From: Chryseobacterium sp. SORGH_AS_0447
GTDB lineage: Bacteria; Bacteroidota; Bacteroidia; Flavobacteriales; Weeksellaceae
Direction of reading: 5' to 3'
NCBI RefSeq assembly: GCF_030818695.1
Contig: NZ_JAUTAR010000001.1
Span: forward strand, 1,172,501 to 1,236,500
Length of the DNA: 64,000 bases
The position numbers and the translations under genes were made by a program. Positions within the stretch are counted from its first letter, which is position 1, and each line of letters starts with the position of its first letter. Below, in pieces: positions 9,934 through 18,487 of the stretch. The notes under the pieces are model-generated. The model worked only from the letters and a program-made list of their open reading frames with translations. It did not search any database and had not been told where the DNA came from.

Positions 9934-12261
9934 TTAGAAAGGATATCCGATAGCGATATTCAAAATCAGGTTATCTCTGCGCCAGCTCGAATCTCCGAAA
10001 TTAATCCTGTCAAAAGCCCACCGGTCACCTTTTTCATAATAAGGAACCCGCAGAGGCATCGCGAGATCCAGTCTTAAAATCAGAATAGAAAAATCAAGTC
10101 TCAGACCAACTCCGGCTCCTACGGCAATCTCACTTAAAAAGTCTTTAGAGAATTTTGCGCCCGGTCTCGTTGGGTCATCATTGATCAGCCAGACGTTCCC
10201 TGCATCTGCAAAGACAGCAGCGTTTAAAAATTTATATAGATTAGCTCGGTATTCGGCATTCAGTTCGAGTTTTACATCACCCGACTGATCGAAGTAATAT
10301 CCTTCTTTAATGGTTCTCGGATCAAAGCTTCCTGGTCCCAAAGTCCTTGCGCGGAAAGCTCTTACACTGTTGCTCCCTCCGGAAAAGAATTGTCTGGAGA
10401 ACGGAATATATTCCGAATTTCCGTAAGGATAGGCAATACCGGCAATAGCCCTTGTGGCCAATGATGTTTTTTCGCCGAATTTATGGTAAAAACGGAAGTC
10501 ATTTTCTATTTTGGCAAACTGACTGAATGGAACGCCGAAAATACTTTTCTCCTTACCTTCTTTTGCGTTAGCACCGGTTAATAATCCCGTTAAATTACCT
10601 GCCAGATCCAACGTTCCTTTATAGTAGAAGGTGTTGGCTTTAGGAAGCATCGTGTTAGTATAAGTATAAGAATAGATCGGACCAAAAATTAACTGCGGTT
10701 TTACAACCCTCCGCATTGCATCATTGGTAGCTGAAATTGAATCATACAACGGAGTAATATTTGCTGGAGAAACATAGGTAATGTCCAGGATCTTAAGATC
10801 ATGTTCCTTCCTAGCATTTTCCTTCCAGATATATCCGAATGAGCCGGTAAAGGTATTCAGAGAATAGTATTCCGTCCGGTTCTGGAATTCGTAGCCTAAG
10901 GAAATATTGGTTCTCGGTACAAAAGCACTCGAAGAATTAAACCTGAAAGGCGCTACAATCCTCGGGATGGAAAGTTGAGCAGTTGCACCGGTTCTGAAAA
11001 TATTCTTTGCATTTTCCGGACCTCCGATCTGGAAATCAAAAGCACCGTATATAGAAGCTTTAAACTGTTCGGCACCGCGGAAAAAGTTCCGGTGGGTCCA
11101 GTTGAGATTCACTTCACTACCCGCATAGTTGGCAGAGTTTGTCCTTCCTAATGTTTCAAGGCGTAACGACTGAAGCTGCCTTGGCGTTAGTAGATAATAG
11201 GCATCAAATTTATGCTGTAAAGAATCCGAAACGATAAATTCATTTTTTACAAATTTAAAAACCCCTAAGCTGATCAGCCGGTTCAACGTCAGGTTATGAT
11301 TGGTCCTGTTGTAAAGATCTCCTGTTTTAAAATACAAAGCCCGGTCAAAAATTTTTGGTTTGAATTTGTGTTCAGGATCGATAACGTAAATATCATTGTG
11401 CTGATATTTCTGAAGAGAATCCGGATTCATCGGTACATCGTACTTCCCGTTTTTCACATCCTGAATGTTGTAATTCGGGAAAACGATTACTTTGTCAATG
11501 CTGAACTGCTCGGTAGAAATATCCGGGGTATTGTCTTTCAGTTTTACGTTCAGTTCAACTTTATGGTTTTTGCTTACGGTACTGTCGGCCTGAACGATAA
11601 TATTGTCCGGATGGAAGTAGTAGAATCCTCTTTCTTTTAACCGGTTGTCAATCCGTTCCCTTTCAGACTTAATGACATCAAGATCAAAAGGATTTCCTTT
11701 TTTCAGTAAGGTCCGGTCTGAAGTATCTCGGATTTCCCGGTTCACCAAAGAAGAATCTTTCTGAAATTTCACATCGCTGATCAGGTATCTTGCTCCCGGT
11801 TTTACCGTGTAGATAACCTTTGCTTTTTTATTTTTAGAAACCGTATCATAGGTTGCTCTTGCATTGAAATATCCTTGGTTTTCAGAATAATTTTCAATAA
11901 TATCTTTATTGAATTCCCGGTCTACATCACCCAGCAAAACAGGTTTTTCCCCTATTTTATATTTCAGCCAGTAATTGAAGCCTTTTTCCTTTTTCGGTTC
12001 CTTGGCGATATTGTAGAAATAAAGCTTAGGTCTCAACCCCAGAAATGATGAATTGGGTTTTGGAGTAAGATTGGCTTCAATAGCACTTTGCAGCTCTTTC
12101 TTTTCTTTTTTGGGAAGGGTATCGTTTTCAATATTTACTTCCGCTCCGGTATACAGCATCTGTCCTTCTTTCAGAAACCGCGTATTGCTGCAGGAAAGTG
12201 CAACCGAAGCCATTCCGAAAGTGAGTAAATATCTGAAATAGGTCTGATAATTTTTTTCCAT
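9934..12261 (-). CDS. tamL: TamL: BamA/TamA-family outer membrane lipoprotein
   Basis: Omp85-superfamily protein, 775 residues. POTRA-like repeats occupy the N-terminal half, and a 16-strand-type barrel with the conserved PFSRQFFSGGSNSVRAF segment (about residues 620-636) forms the C-terminal half. The signal ends VALSC, a lipobox with Cys at about 24. This lipidated form, paired with TamB, is the Bacteroidota TamL version of TamA. Its ATG overlaps the tamB stop by one base (TAATG), implying translational coupling. It probably helps insert outer-membrane proteins or transfer lipids together with TamB. Confidence 0.93.
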   Translation of the reverse strand: MEKNYQTYFRYLLTFGMASVALSCSNTRFLKEGQMLYTGAEVNIENDTLPKKEKKELQSAIEANLTPKPNSSFLGLRPKLYFYNIAKEPKKEKGFNYWLKYKIGEKPVLLGDVDREFNKDIIENYSENQGYFNARATYDTVSKNKKAKVIYTVKPGARYLISDVKFQKDSSLVNREIRDTSDRTLLKKGNPFDLDVIKSERERIDNRLKERGFYYFHPDNIIVQADSTVSKNHKVELNVKLKDNTPDISTEQFSIDKVIVFPNYNIQDVKNGKYDVPMNPDSLQKYQHNDIYVIDPEHKFKPKIFDRALYFKTGDLYNRTNHNLTLNRLISLGVFKFVKNEFIVSDSLQHKFDAYYLLTPRQLQSLRLETLGRTNSANYAGSEVNLNWTHRNFFRGAEQFKASIYGAFDFQIGGPENAKNIFRTGATAQLSIPRIVAPFRFNSSSAFVPRTNISLGYEFQNRTEYYSLNTFTGSFGYIWKENARKEHDLKILDITYVSPANITPLYDSISATNDAMRRVVKPQLIFGPIYSYTYTNTMLPKANTFYYKGTLDLAGNLTGLLTGANAKEGKEKSIFGVPFSQFAKIENDFRFYHKFGEKTSLATRAIAGIAYPYGNSEYIPFSRQFFSGGSNSVRAFRARTLGPGSFDPRTIKEGYYFDQSGDVKLELNAEYRANLYKFLNAAVFADAGNVWLINDDPTRPGAKFSKDFLSEIAVGAGVGLRLDFSILILRLDLAMPLRVPYYEKGDRWAFDRINFGDSSWRRDNLILNIAIGYPF

Positions 12262-15200
12262 TATTTAAATTCTACAACCTGGTTTTGCTTATTTTTTCTT
12301 TGTTCTCTCTGCCTGTTATTTTTTGATCTCTGGAAGATCTCACGGAATTTGTCGTAATCCAGCGTGATGATGAAGCCCAGTCCGGTTTCAACAATCTGTC
12401 CCTGTAAAGCTACCTGATATTCATTTTTACGGTAGGCCCGGAGCATATATCTCTCGTCACGGGAAAGGCTGTAATCTACTGTTACGTCACCGGCAATATT
12501 TGTTGTATTTTCATTCTGTCGGGCTTCTCCCTCGAGGGCAAAATTACTTCCTACGGAAACTTTCAGACGGTCATTCAGCAATTTTTTGCTAAGCCCTACA
12601 TTCAGGTCAGTTCTTGTATTTTTATTTCCTGTGGAATAGTCCTCGGAAGATTCAAGATCAAAGTTTAGATCAACACCTTTGATTAGATCGGAGGCAAGAT
12701 TATTAAGCTGTTGCGATAGAATCTTGCTCACACTCTGCCGGGCCAGCATTTCTCCGGAGGTTCCGGCTCCTGATTGGAACGGGTTTTCTCCGATAAACCG
12801 GTTCAGAAGCAGCAGGGCAAAGACCTGTTTGTTCATTTCGGATTCCTGGGTTCTCAGCTGCGAAAGCTTTTGATCGACAATATCCGTCACATTGGAAGAA
12901 ACTGCGTTGTTTTTCTCATCGGTGGTAATATCAAAAGTGATGACAGGCTTCAGCAGTTCTCCTTTCATGATCAGCAATGTATTGAAAGGAATTTTTTGTT
13001 TAAACTGATTTAAAGTGGAAGCGGCTTCCCCACTGATCTGCTGTTCAACAAGGTCGATCGGTGCGGTCTCGGTTTTATAGACAGCGGTAATATCCAGATT
13101 TGCGGTAGTCGGTTCACCGGTCCAAGTAATCGTACTTCCTTTCTGGATGTCAAACTTACGTTTCAAAACGCTTACCGTCATTTCATAGCTTCCGGATTCT
13201 ACTTCATAAACGCCGACTAATGTGGTTTTCCCTGAAGGATCCACACCACCGGTTAATTCCGCTTCTCCCTGAAGTTTTACAAAATCGCCGTTGGCTTTAT
13301 CAATCAATAACGAAAGCTTGGCTTCTTTGTTGAGCTCGATATTTACACTCACATCCATTCCTTTAATTCGGGTTTGTGAATTGAGGGAATCTGCTTTGAT
13401 GGTTTTATTTAAAGCTACCTGATCCTGATCGATGAATTCTACAATACCTTCTCTCTCCTGTAGTGTAGGGGAAGATTGTGGGAGTACAAAAGTAAAATCC
13501 GTATCATCCGTAACCGACAGCCTTCCGTCCACTTTCGGCAAATCCAGGTTTCCTCTGATTCTTAAACCGGCATCGATGGCCAGTACACCATACATAAGCG
13601 CCTCATTGGATTTCTCAGAATTTACCACCTTGAAGTCTTTGGCATTCAGATCCAGATTAAAGGCAAAATCTCTATAGGTTTGCGTTAAAACCTGTCCGTC
13701 GATATTCAGTGAATTTCCGTCTTTGTCGTTGATCTTGAAATCATTGAATTCAATTCCACGGCTGGTAAAATCAATTTCATCATTCAATTTTCTGAAATCG
13801 CTTCCTGTTTTGGCAATTTCAAGCCCTGCATCATTGAATTTCACTTTCCCTAAAATATTCGGTTTGGCAGTGGTTCCCGTAATTTTTAAATTTCCGGAAA
13901 TATAGCCTTCGGTGTTGGTAATCGCATTCATGGAGAATCCCTGTACCGACTTCATCTGAAGCTGGTTGATCGCCATATTCATATCAAAAGTACTCGTTGA
14001 AGTATTATAGTCTCCCAGAATTTTGACATCATTATTATTGCCTGAAAGCGCAATGTTGGCATTCAGGAGATTCGGTGTGGTATTGTTTACTTTTACCGCA
14101 AGATTTCCGACCGGGCTTCCATAGACAATCAGATCCGAAATATTCAAGTCGGAAGTAAATGTCATCTTTTTGGTCAGATCTCTCAGCTTTGCTGTTCCAT
14201 TAATCGTTCCCCGGGCAAGTACCGTATCTTTTTTAATCAGCTCCGTAATGGTTTCAATCTTGAAATCTTTCAGTGAAACATTCAAAGGAGCATTCGGGGT
14301 CTGACTTTCAGACTGCAACAAAATTTCGCTTCCTGCATTGGAGAGCCTGAAGTTATCTGCCAGAATTCCGTTTTTACCGATCTGGATTCTGTTGTTTTCC
14401 GCTACAGTCCAGTCGGTGTAATTTAACTTTAGTCCGTTTGGATTTAATGAAATTTCGGTAATGTCATTCAGCGATTTTGCATTTCCGGCAATCAGGAACT
14501 GGGTCATATCTTTTTCATCTTTTGTGGTAATATTATAATTGATGATGTTATTCGCTACATCCCCGGCAATTCCGATTTTATTCAGAGCAAAGCTTGAGCT
14601 TTTCAGGCCGCCTACATATAGGTTATACTGTAAAGCCTGATTCTGATTGGTCACTTTAATGGTTGCATTTTCAACGGAATTTTCACCATAAAGCACCTGT
14701 GGGATCTGTCCGTCGATCTCTATCTTCTGAGAATCGGCATCATAATTTCCGGTAAGATTGATGGTTTCAAAGCTTTTCAGCTCCGGAACAAACTTTCTGA
14801 TCAGGTCGTCATTCTTAATTTTCGCATTAAAGGTAAAGAACTGTCCGGCCTCTATTTTCTGTGATTTAGCCGGCTTCTGGAATTGATAATACTGATTGAT
14901 CGTATTGGATAAAGCTCCGAAAATCTGGGTCAGCTTATATTTACCTCTTAATTCTACATCGGCGATCTGAGAATTGAAAACAATATTGGTGGAGTCGTTG
15001 GTAGAGGTTGCTTTTAGATTCACTTCCTGGATCGGATAAATTTCTTTAGTGTCTGAAAACGCGAAATCCTTTAAATTAAGATAACCGTTCAGATGATCCG
15101 GATCTAAATTCTGAAAATCTGCATCGATTTTCCCGGCAAGGATCATCGGATCTTTGTAAAATCCTAATTTATTTAAATCTAATTTATTGACGTTTCCATT

Positions 15201-17297
15201 TACCTTTACAATAGGATTTTTTTCATTGTAAATCCCGGAAGCCGTTAAAAACAGATTGACATTCGGGTCTTTTGAATTTAAAACCACATTATACACCCCA
15301 CGTCTGATCTTACCGGTAAGGTTCATATTTTGATAACGATACCCTTTGTAAACAGCAGAAGCTACATTTCCTCTAACATCAGCATTGGCATTTTTAAAAT
15401 CAAAGCTTTCTCCTTTGGCGTAAATCTGGGCAGAGATCGGCCCGATGTCTTTATTCTGAATGATTTTTCCGATTTGTAATCCCTGAAGGTTGGCTTTTAC
15501 ATCATAAAGTTCCCTGTTTTTTCTACGCATGTCTACTTTGGCAGTTACTGAAGCATTTCCCAGCGTAGAGTAGAGGTTCAGGTTGGCGTCCACCAATTTC
15601 GTCGTCCCTTTTGCAGTCCCTTTAATACTCATCTGGGAAGGCAGGGAAATAGTAGAAGGAATAGTGTTTTTAGGAACCAGATTAAAGATTGTTCTTGCGG
15701 ATGAAGACAGTTCTGCAATTCGTAAATCGTAATACAGATTGTTAGGATTCATCGCATTCTTTACCCTTCCAGAGGCAGCAACCCGCAATTGGTCAAGCCC
15801 GGAAACTTTAAGGTTGTTAATCAGTAAATCGTTTACACTTCCTTTTACATTGGCATCAATGTTTACAACAGCATTTGGATATTTATTGAAAGGAGCGGTA
15901 GTTCTAAGCGTCGGAACAAGATTCAGAATATCGGAGAACCCTATTTTAGAGTCTTCAATATTGGCGGAAACCTGTACTGCTCCCAGATTTGAGCTCAATT
16001 GCTCTATCGAATTATAGTTTAAAACAATTTCATCCTGCAACACGGTTTTAGGAGTCTGAAGATAAAGGTCTTTTAAATAAGCTTCTTTCTGGTTGTAAAC
16101 AAAATCCGTATTGAATTTCTGAATATCCAGACCTCTGGCTTCCTGTATTTCCGCTGAATTCACACTTCCGGCAAAGGTATTGTCCTGCATTTTGAAATCC
16201 CTCACTTCTATATTCAGCTTGGAAAAATTCAGGTGATTGAAATCCATTCCCTGTCTTGTCGGGGCAATGGCGGTATTGTTATAGGCTACTTTTACGTCAT
16301 TCAACACCAGTTTTCCAAGCAGTAAAGCTAAAGCTTTCTCTTTGTCTGTCGTTTTTGATGTTTCAGGCTCTTTTGTCTCTTTCGGATTTGCATTCTGAGC
16401 CGGAAGATAAAGGTTGGCATGGACATCTGCACCTGATAAAAAGACATTCCCTACATCGTAGGCATTGTTTTCAAGATCCAGTTTGTTGATTTTCGTACTG
16501 AGTTCTTTAAATAAGACTTTTGCAAAGGTTTTGGTATTGTCGTCACCATAATCAATGTTGAAATTGGTAAGCTTGATCCCTCTCAACCCAAGCTGCATCG
16601 GCTTTTTATTGTTCAGGGAGTCGACCTTTTTTTCGACCTTTTTAGAAACCTCTTCGATCAGGTCCTGTTTCAGCTTCAGTTTTAAGCCGTCCAGATTGAT
16701 GTCGTTGACGGCATATTTATTATTCTGAAGATCGAAAGTTTTAACCCTTGTATCAAAAGATTTGAAATATAATTGGATGTCGTTCCGGGATTGCTGATCG
16801 TTAAACGTAATCCCGATATCTTTTAAATTAATTTTATCCAGAGAAATAATGAAAGGTTTTGATGGGCTTTCTTCTTTATCGCTTGTCGCAAAGGCTTTCA
16901 GTATATAATCGAAATTAAATGTGCCATCCGGTTTTCTCACGACATTGGCTCTTGCCCCTTCCAGATCCACCGAGGTAATATCTGCTGTGGATTTGATGAG
17001 CTTCATCATATTCAGTCCCACGTCCAGCTTTCTTACCGCCAGAAGGGTATCGATGTTCTGGCCTTTTAAATACAGATTTTCCATGACGAGACTGTTTGGA
17101 AATCCGATGTAAACCCTTTCCAGGCTTACTTTTGTTTTGATTTTTTTCTCTAAATAAACGACCAGTTTGTCCTTTATAAAATTCTGAACTACCGGAAGCC
17201 GTAAGCTAAGGATAAGTAACGTAAAAAATACCAATATAGATATAATGGTAATTGCAAAACGCCTTAAGAGTTTTCTTTTGTTGATTTTCAGTTTCAA
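12261..17297 (-). CDS. tamB: TamB-family translocation and assembly module protein
   Basis: Very long periplasm-spanning protein, 1678 residues, with one N-terminal membrane helix (about residues 12-31) and an AsmA-like start (VYIGFPNSLVMENLYLKGQNID). A long run of beta-rich repeats follows, ending in the C-terminal DUF490/TamB domain (about 1250-1630). TamB and AsmA-like proteins form hydrophobic grooves that bridge the inner and outer membranes. They work with TamA/TamL and are implicated in phospholipid transport. The C-terminus is basic (QRKNKQNQVVEFK). First gene of the operon. Many opposite-strand frames over it are shadows. Confidence 0.93.
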   Translation of the reverse strand: MKLKINKRKLLRRFAITIISILVFFTLLILSLRLPVVQNFIKDKLVVYLEKKIKTKVSLERVYIGFPNSLVMENLYLKGQNIDTLLAVRKLDVGLNMMKLIKSTADITSVDLEGARANVVRKPDGTFNFDYILKAFATSDKEESPSKPFIISLDKINLKDIGITFNDQQSRNDIQLYFKSFDTRVKTFDLQNNKYAVNDINLDGLKLKLKQDLIEEVSKKVEKKVDSLNNKKPMQLGLRGIKLTNFNIDYGDDNTKTFAKVLFKELSTKINKLDLENNAYDVGNVFLSGADVHANLYLPAQNANPKETKEPETSKTTDKEKALALLLGKLVLNDVKVAYNNTAIAPTRQGMDFNHLNFSKLNIEVRDFKMQDNTFAGSVNSAEIQEARGLDIQKFNTDFVYNQKEAYLKDLYLQTPKTVLQDEIVLNYNSIEQLSSNLGAVQVSANIEDSKIGFSDILNLVPTLRTTAPFNKYPNAVVNIDANVKGSVNDLLINNLKVSGLDQLRVAASGRVKNAMNPNNLYYDLRIAELSSSARTIFNLVPKNTIPSTISLPSQMSIKGTAKGTTKLVDANLNLYSTLGNASVTAKVDMRRKNRELYDVKANLQGLQIGKIIQNKDIGPISAQIYAKGESFDFKNANADVRGNVASAVYKGYRYQNMNLTGKIRRGVYNVVLNSKDPNVNLFLTASGIYNEKNPIVKVNGNVNKLDLNKLGFYKDPMILAGKIDADFQNLDPDHLNGYLNLKDFAFSDTKEIYPIQEVNLKATSTNDSTNIVFNSQIADVELRGKYKLTQIFGALSNTINQYYQFQKPAKSQKIEAGQFFTFNAKIKNDDLIRKFVPELKSFETINLTGNYDADSQKIEIDGQIPQVLYGENSVENATIKVTNQNQALQYNLYVGGLKSSSFALNKIGIAGDVANNIINYNITTKDEKDMTQFLIAGNAKSLNDITEISLNPNGLKLNYTDWTVAENNRIQIGKNGILADNFRLSNAGSEILLQSESQTPNAPLNVSLKDFKIETITELIKKDTVLARGTINGTAKLRDLTKKMTFTSDLNISDLIVYGSPVGNLAVKVNNTTPNLLNANIALSGNNNDVKILGDYNTSTSTFDMNMAINQLQMKSVQGFSMNAITNTEGYISGNLKITGTTAKPNILGKVKFNDAGLEIAKTGSDFRKLNDEIDFTSRGIEFNDFKINDKDGNSLNIDGQVLTQTYRDFAFNLDLNAKDFKVVNSEKSNEALMYGVLAIDAGLRIRGNLDLPKVDGRLSVTDDTDFTFVLPQSSPTLQEREGIVEFIDQDQVALNKTIKADSLNSQTRIKGMDVSVNIELNKEAKLSLLIDKANGDFVKLQGEAELTGGVDPSGKTTLVGVYEVESGSYEMTVSVLKRKFDIQKGSTITWTGEPTTANLDITAVYKTETAPIDLVEQQISGEAASTLNQFKQKIPFNTLLIMKGELLKPVITFDITTDEKNNAVSSNVTDIVDQKLSQLRTQESEMNKQVFALLLLNRFIGENPFQSGAGTSGEMLARQSVSKILSQQLNNLASDLIKGVDLNFDLESSEDYSTGNKNTRTDLNVGLSKKLLNDRLKVSVGSNFALEGEARQNENTTNIAGDVTVDYSLSRDERYMLRAYRKNEYQVALQGQIVETGLGFIITLDYDKFREIFQRSKNNRQREQRKNKQNQVVEFK

Positions 17298-17315
17298 ATG
17301 TGATCGGGTTTAAAA

Positions 17316-17323
17316 CAAATATA
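17316..17323 (-). promoter_or_regulatory. -7 element of the tamB operon promoter
   Basis: CAAATATA on the plus strand reads TATATTTG on the minus strand, a perfect TAnnTTTG, 19-26 nt upstream of the tamB ATG. No good -33 TTTG is visible at the usual distance. Confidence 0.45.
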
Positions 17324-17473
17324 ATAATACTAATTGTACTGTCGACATATTGTAGTACCCTTTGTGTATACAAAAATCCTGCCTTGACTGCCTGCTAATG
17401 GAATTTAGTTTAGTTAATTGTCAAGTGAATTAGTTGATGGAGGCAGCCAAAGCATGGATTTGATTTTTAAAAA

Positions 17474-17552
17474 GCCCTCTTTTTTAATCATTTTTTCTGT
17501 TGAAAAGTTTTGGTAAAATGAAATTAAGTTTAAGTTAATTCAAAAAGAGGGC
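17474..17552 (-). terminator. Long-loop inverted repeat downstream of ccoP
   Basis: GCCCTCTTTTT (17474-17484) and AAAAAGAGGGC (17542-17552) are perfect 11-bp inverted repeats with a 57-nt AT-rich loop. Read on the minus strand, the second arm is followed by TTTTTAAAAA, so this may terminate the ccoNO-ccoP transcript. The large loop is unusual for an intrinsic terminator. Nothing else is recognisable in the 287-nt gap 17298-17584. Confidence 0.4.
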
Positions 17553-17584
17553 ATGGCATGGTTTATATGTTGAGATAAAAATGT

Positions 17585-18472
17585 TTATTCGTTTCCGTTT
17601 TCCCATTTCACTTCCTCTCCCTGAGGAGCGGCCCCGCCTTGGGCTACCGTAATGGGAGACGTTTCCTGGTTGATATGATAAATGTAAGCCGCAATCTTTT
17701 CGGCATCCCTTCCGGTGATGGTTCCTTCTTTAATCAGGGGGCGCATAGTAGGATTATTCGGCGAGCCGTTTTCCAGCATCCAGATCACGTTTTTGAACAG
17801 GCTTTTCTGTTTCACATTGATCCAGTGGGTATCTGTTAAGTTAGGCCCGATACCGCCTTTCCCGTTTTCGCCGTGGCAGGTAACGCAGTTAGTTTTAAAG
17901 AGTTCTTTGCCTTCCGAAATATTATCTGCACTGTATTTTGCATTTTCCAGTGTAACCTGCGGAGCTGTTTTTTCAAATTCTGCAATGGAAGCCAGCATCG
18001 TTTTGGTATCACTATTCAGTTCAGCCTCCGGATGGGCATAGTCGGTTAATGCAAAAGCGGTAAGATAGACGGCACAGAAAATAAAACCGAAGTAAAACAG
18101 CCCGACCCACCATTTCGGAAGCGAATTGTCGAGCTCCGTAATGCCATCGAATCCGTGGTCGATCAGGATATCTTTTTCTTCTGTAGCCGACTGCTTTTTG
18201 AATGCGGAATTCCAGAGCTTCTGAAAGTAAGGGGTGTTTTTACTTTTTATAAAAGCTGCTTTTTCTTCATCCGACAGTCTTTTGAAATTTTCATTCTCGA
18301 TCAGATCCCCGATGGAATTCATAATGAGCAGGAGAATTATTGCCACCAGCATCAGTCCCCAGAAAAACGGTGATGATAAATAGCGTGAATCCGGGGCGAA
18401 CATTTCAAAAGCCATGATCGCCAGACCTGCCGTAACGAGTATATAGATGGAAATGGGTGTTCTTGTTTTCAT
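17585..18472 (-). CDS. ccoP: cbb3-type cytochrome c oxidase, monoheme CcoP-like subunit
   Basis: Membrane-anchored c-type cytochrome that passes electrons into the cbb3 oxidase. Of 295 residues, the N-terminal part has hydrophobic segments at about 8-24 and 36-52 and a third at about 122-142, after the CcoP-like GITELDNSLPKWWVGLFY. A single periplasmic cytochrome c domain has CVTCH (residues 196-200) and a distal Met in PTMRPLI. Classical CcoP carries two hemes, but only one CxxCH is present here. It begins 15 nt after the ccoNO stop, leaving no room for ccoQ. Confidence 0.93.
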   Translation of the reverse strand: MKTRTPISIYILVTAGLAIMAFEMFAPDSRYLSSPFFWGLMLVAIILLLIMNSIGDLIENENFKRLSDEEKAAFIKSKNTPYFQKLWNSAFKKQSATEEKDILIDHGFDGITELDNSLPKWWVGLFYFGFIFCAVYLTAFALTDYAHPEAELNSDTKTMLASIAEFEKTAPQVTLENAKYSADNISEGKELFKTNCVTCHGENGKGGIGPNLTDTHWINVKQKSLFKNVIWMLENGSPNNPTMRPLIKEGTITGRDAEKIAAYIYHINQETSPITVAQGGAAPQGEEVKWENGNE

Positions 18473-18487
18473 GTTGATTCATTTAAA

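Noticed and set aside
12679..17112. Several 60-90-codon frames on the plus strand opposite tamB
   Set aside because: They are antisense shadows of one long, well-supported gene, with no family resemblance or start signals.
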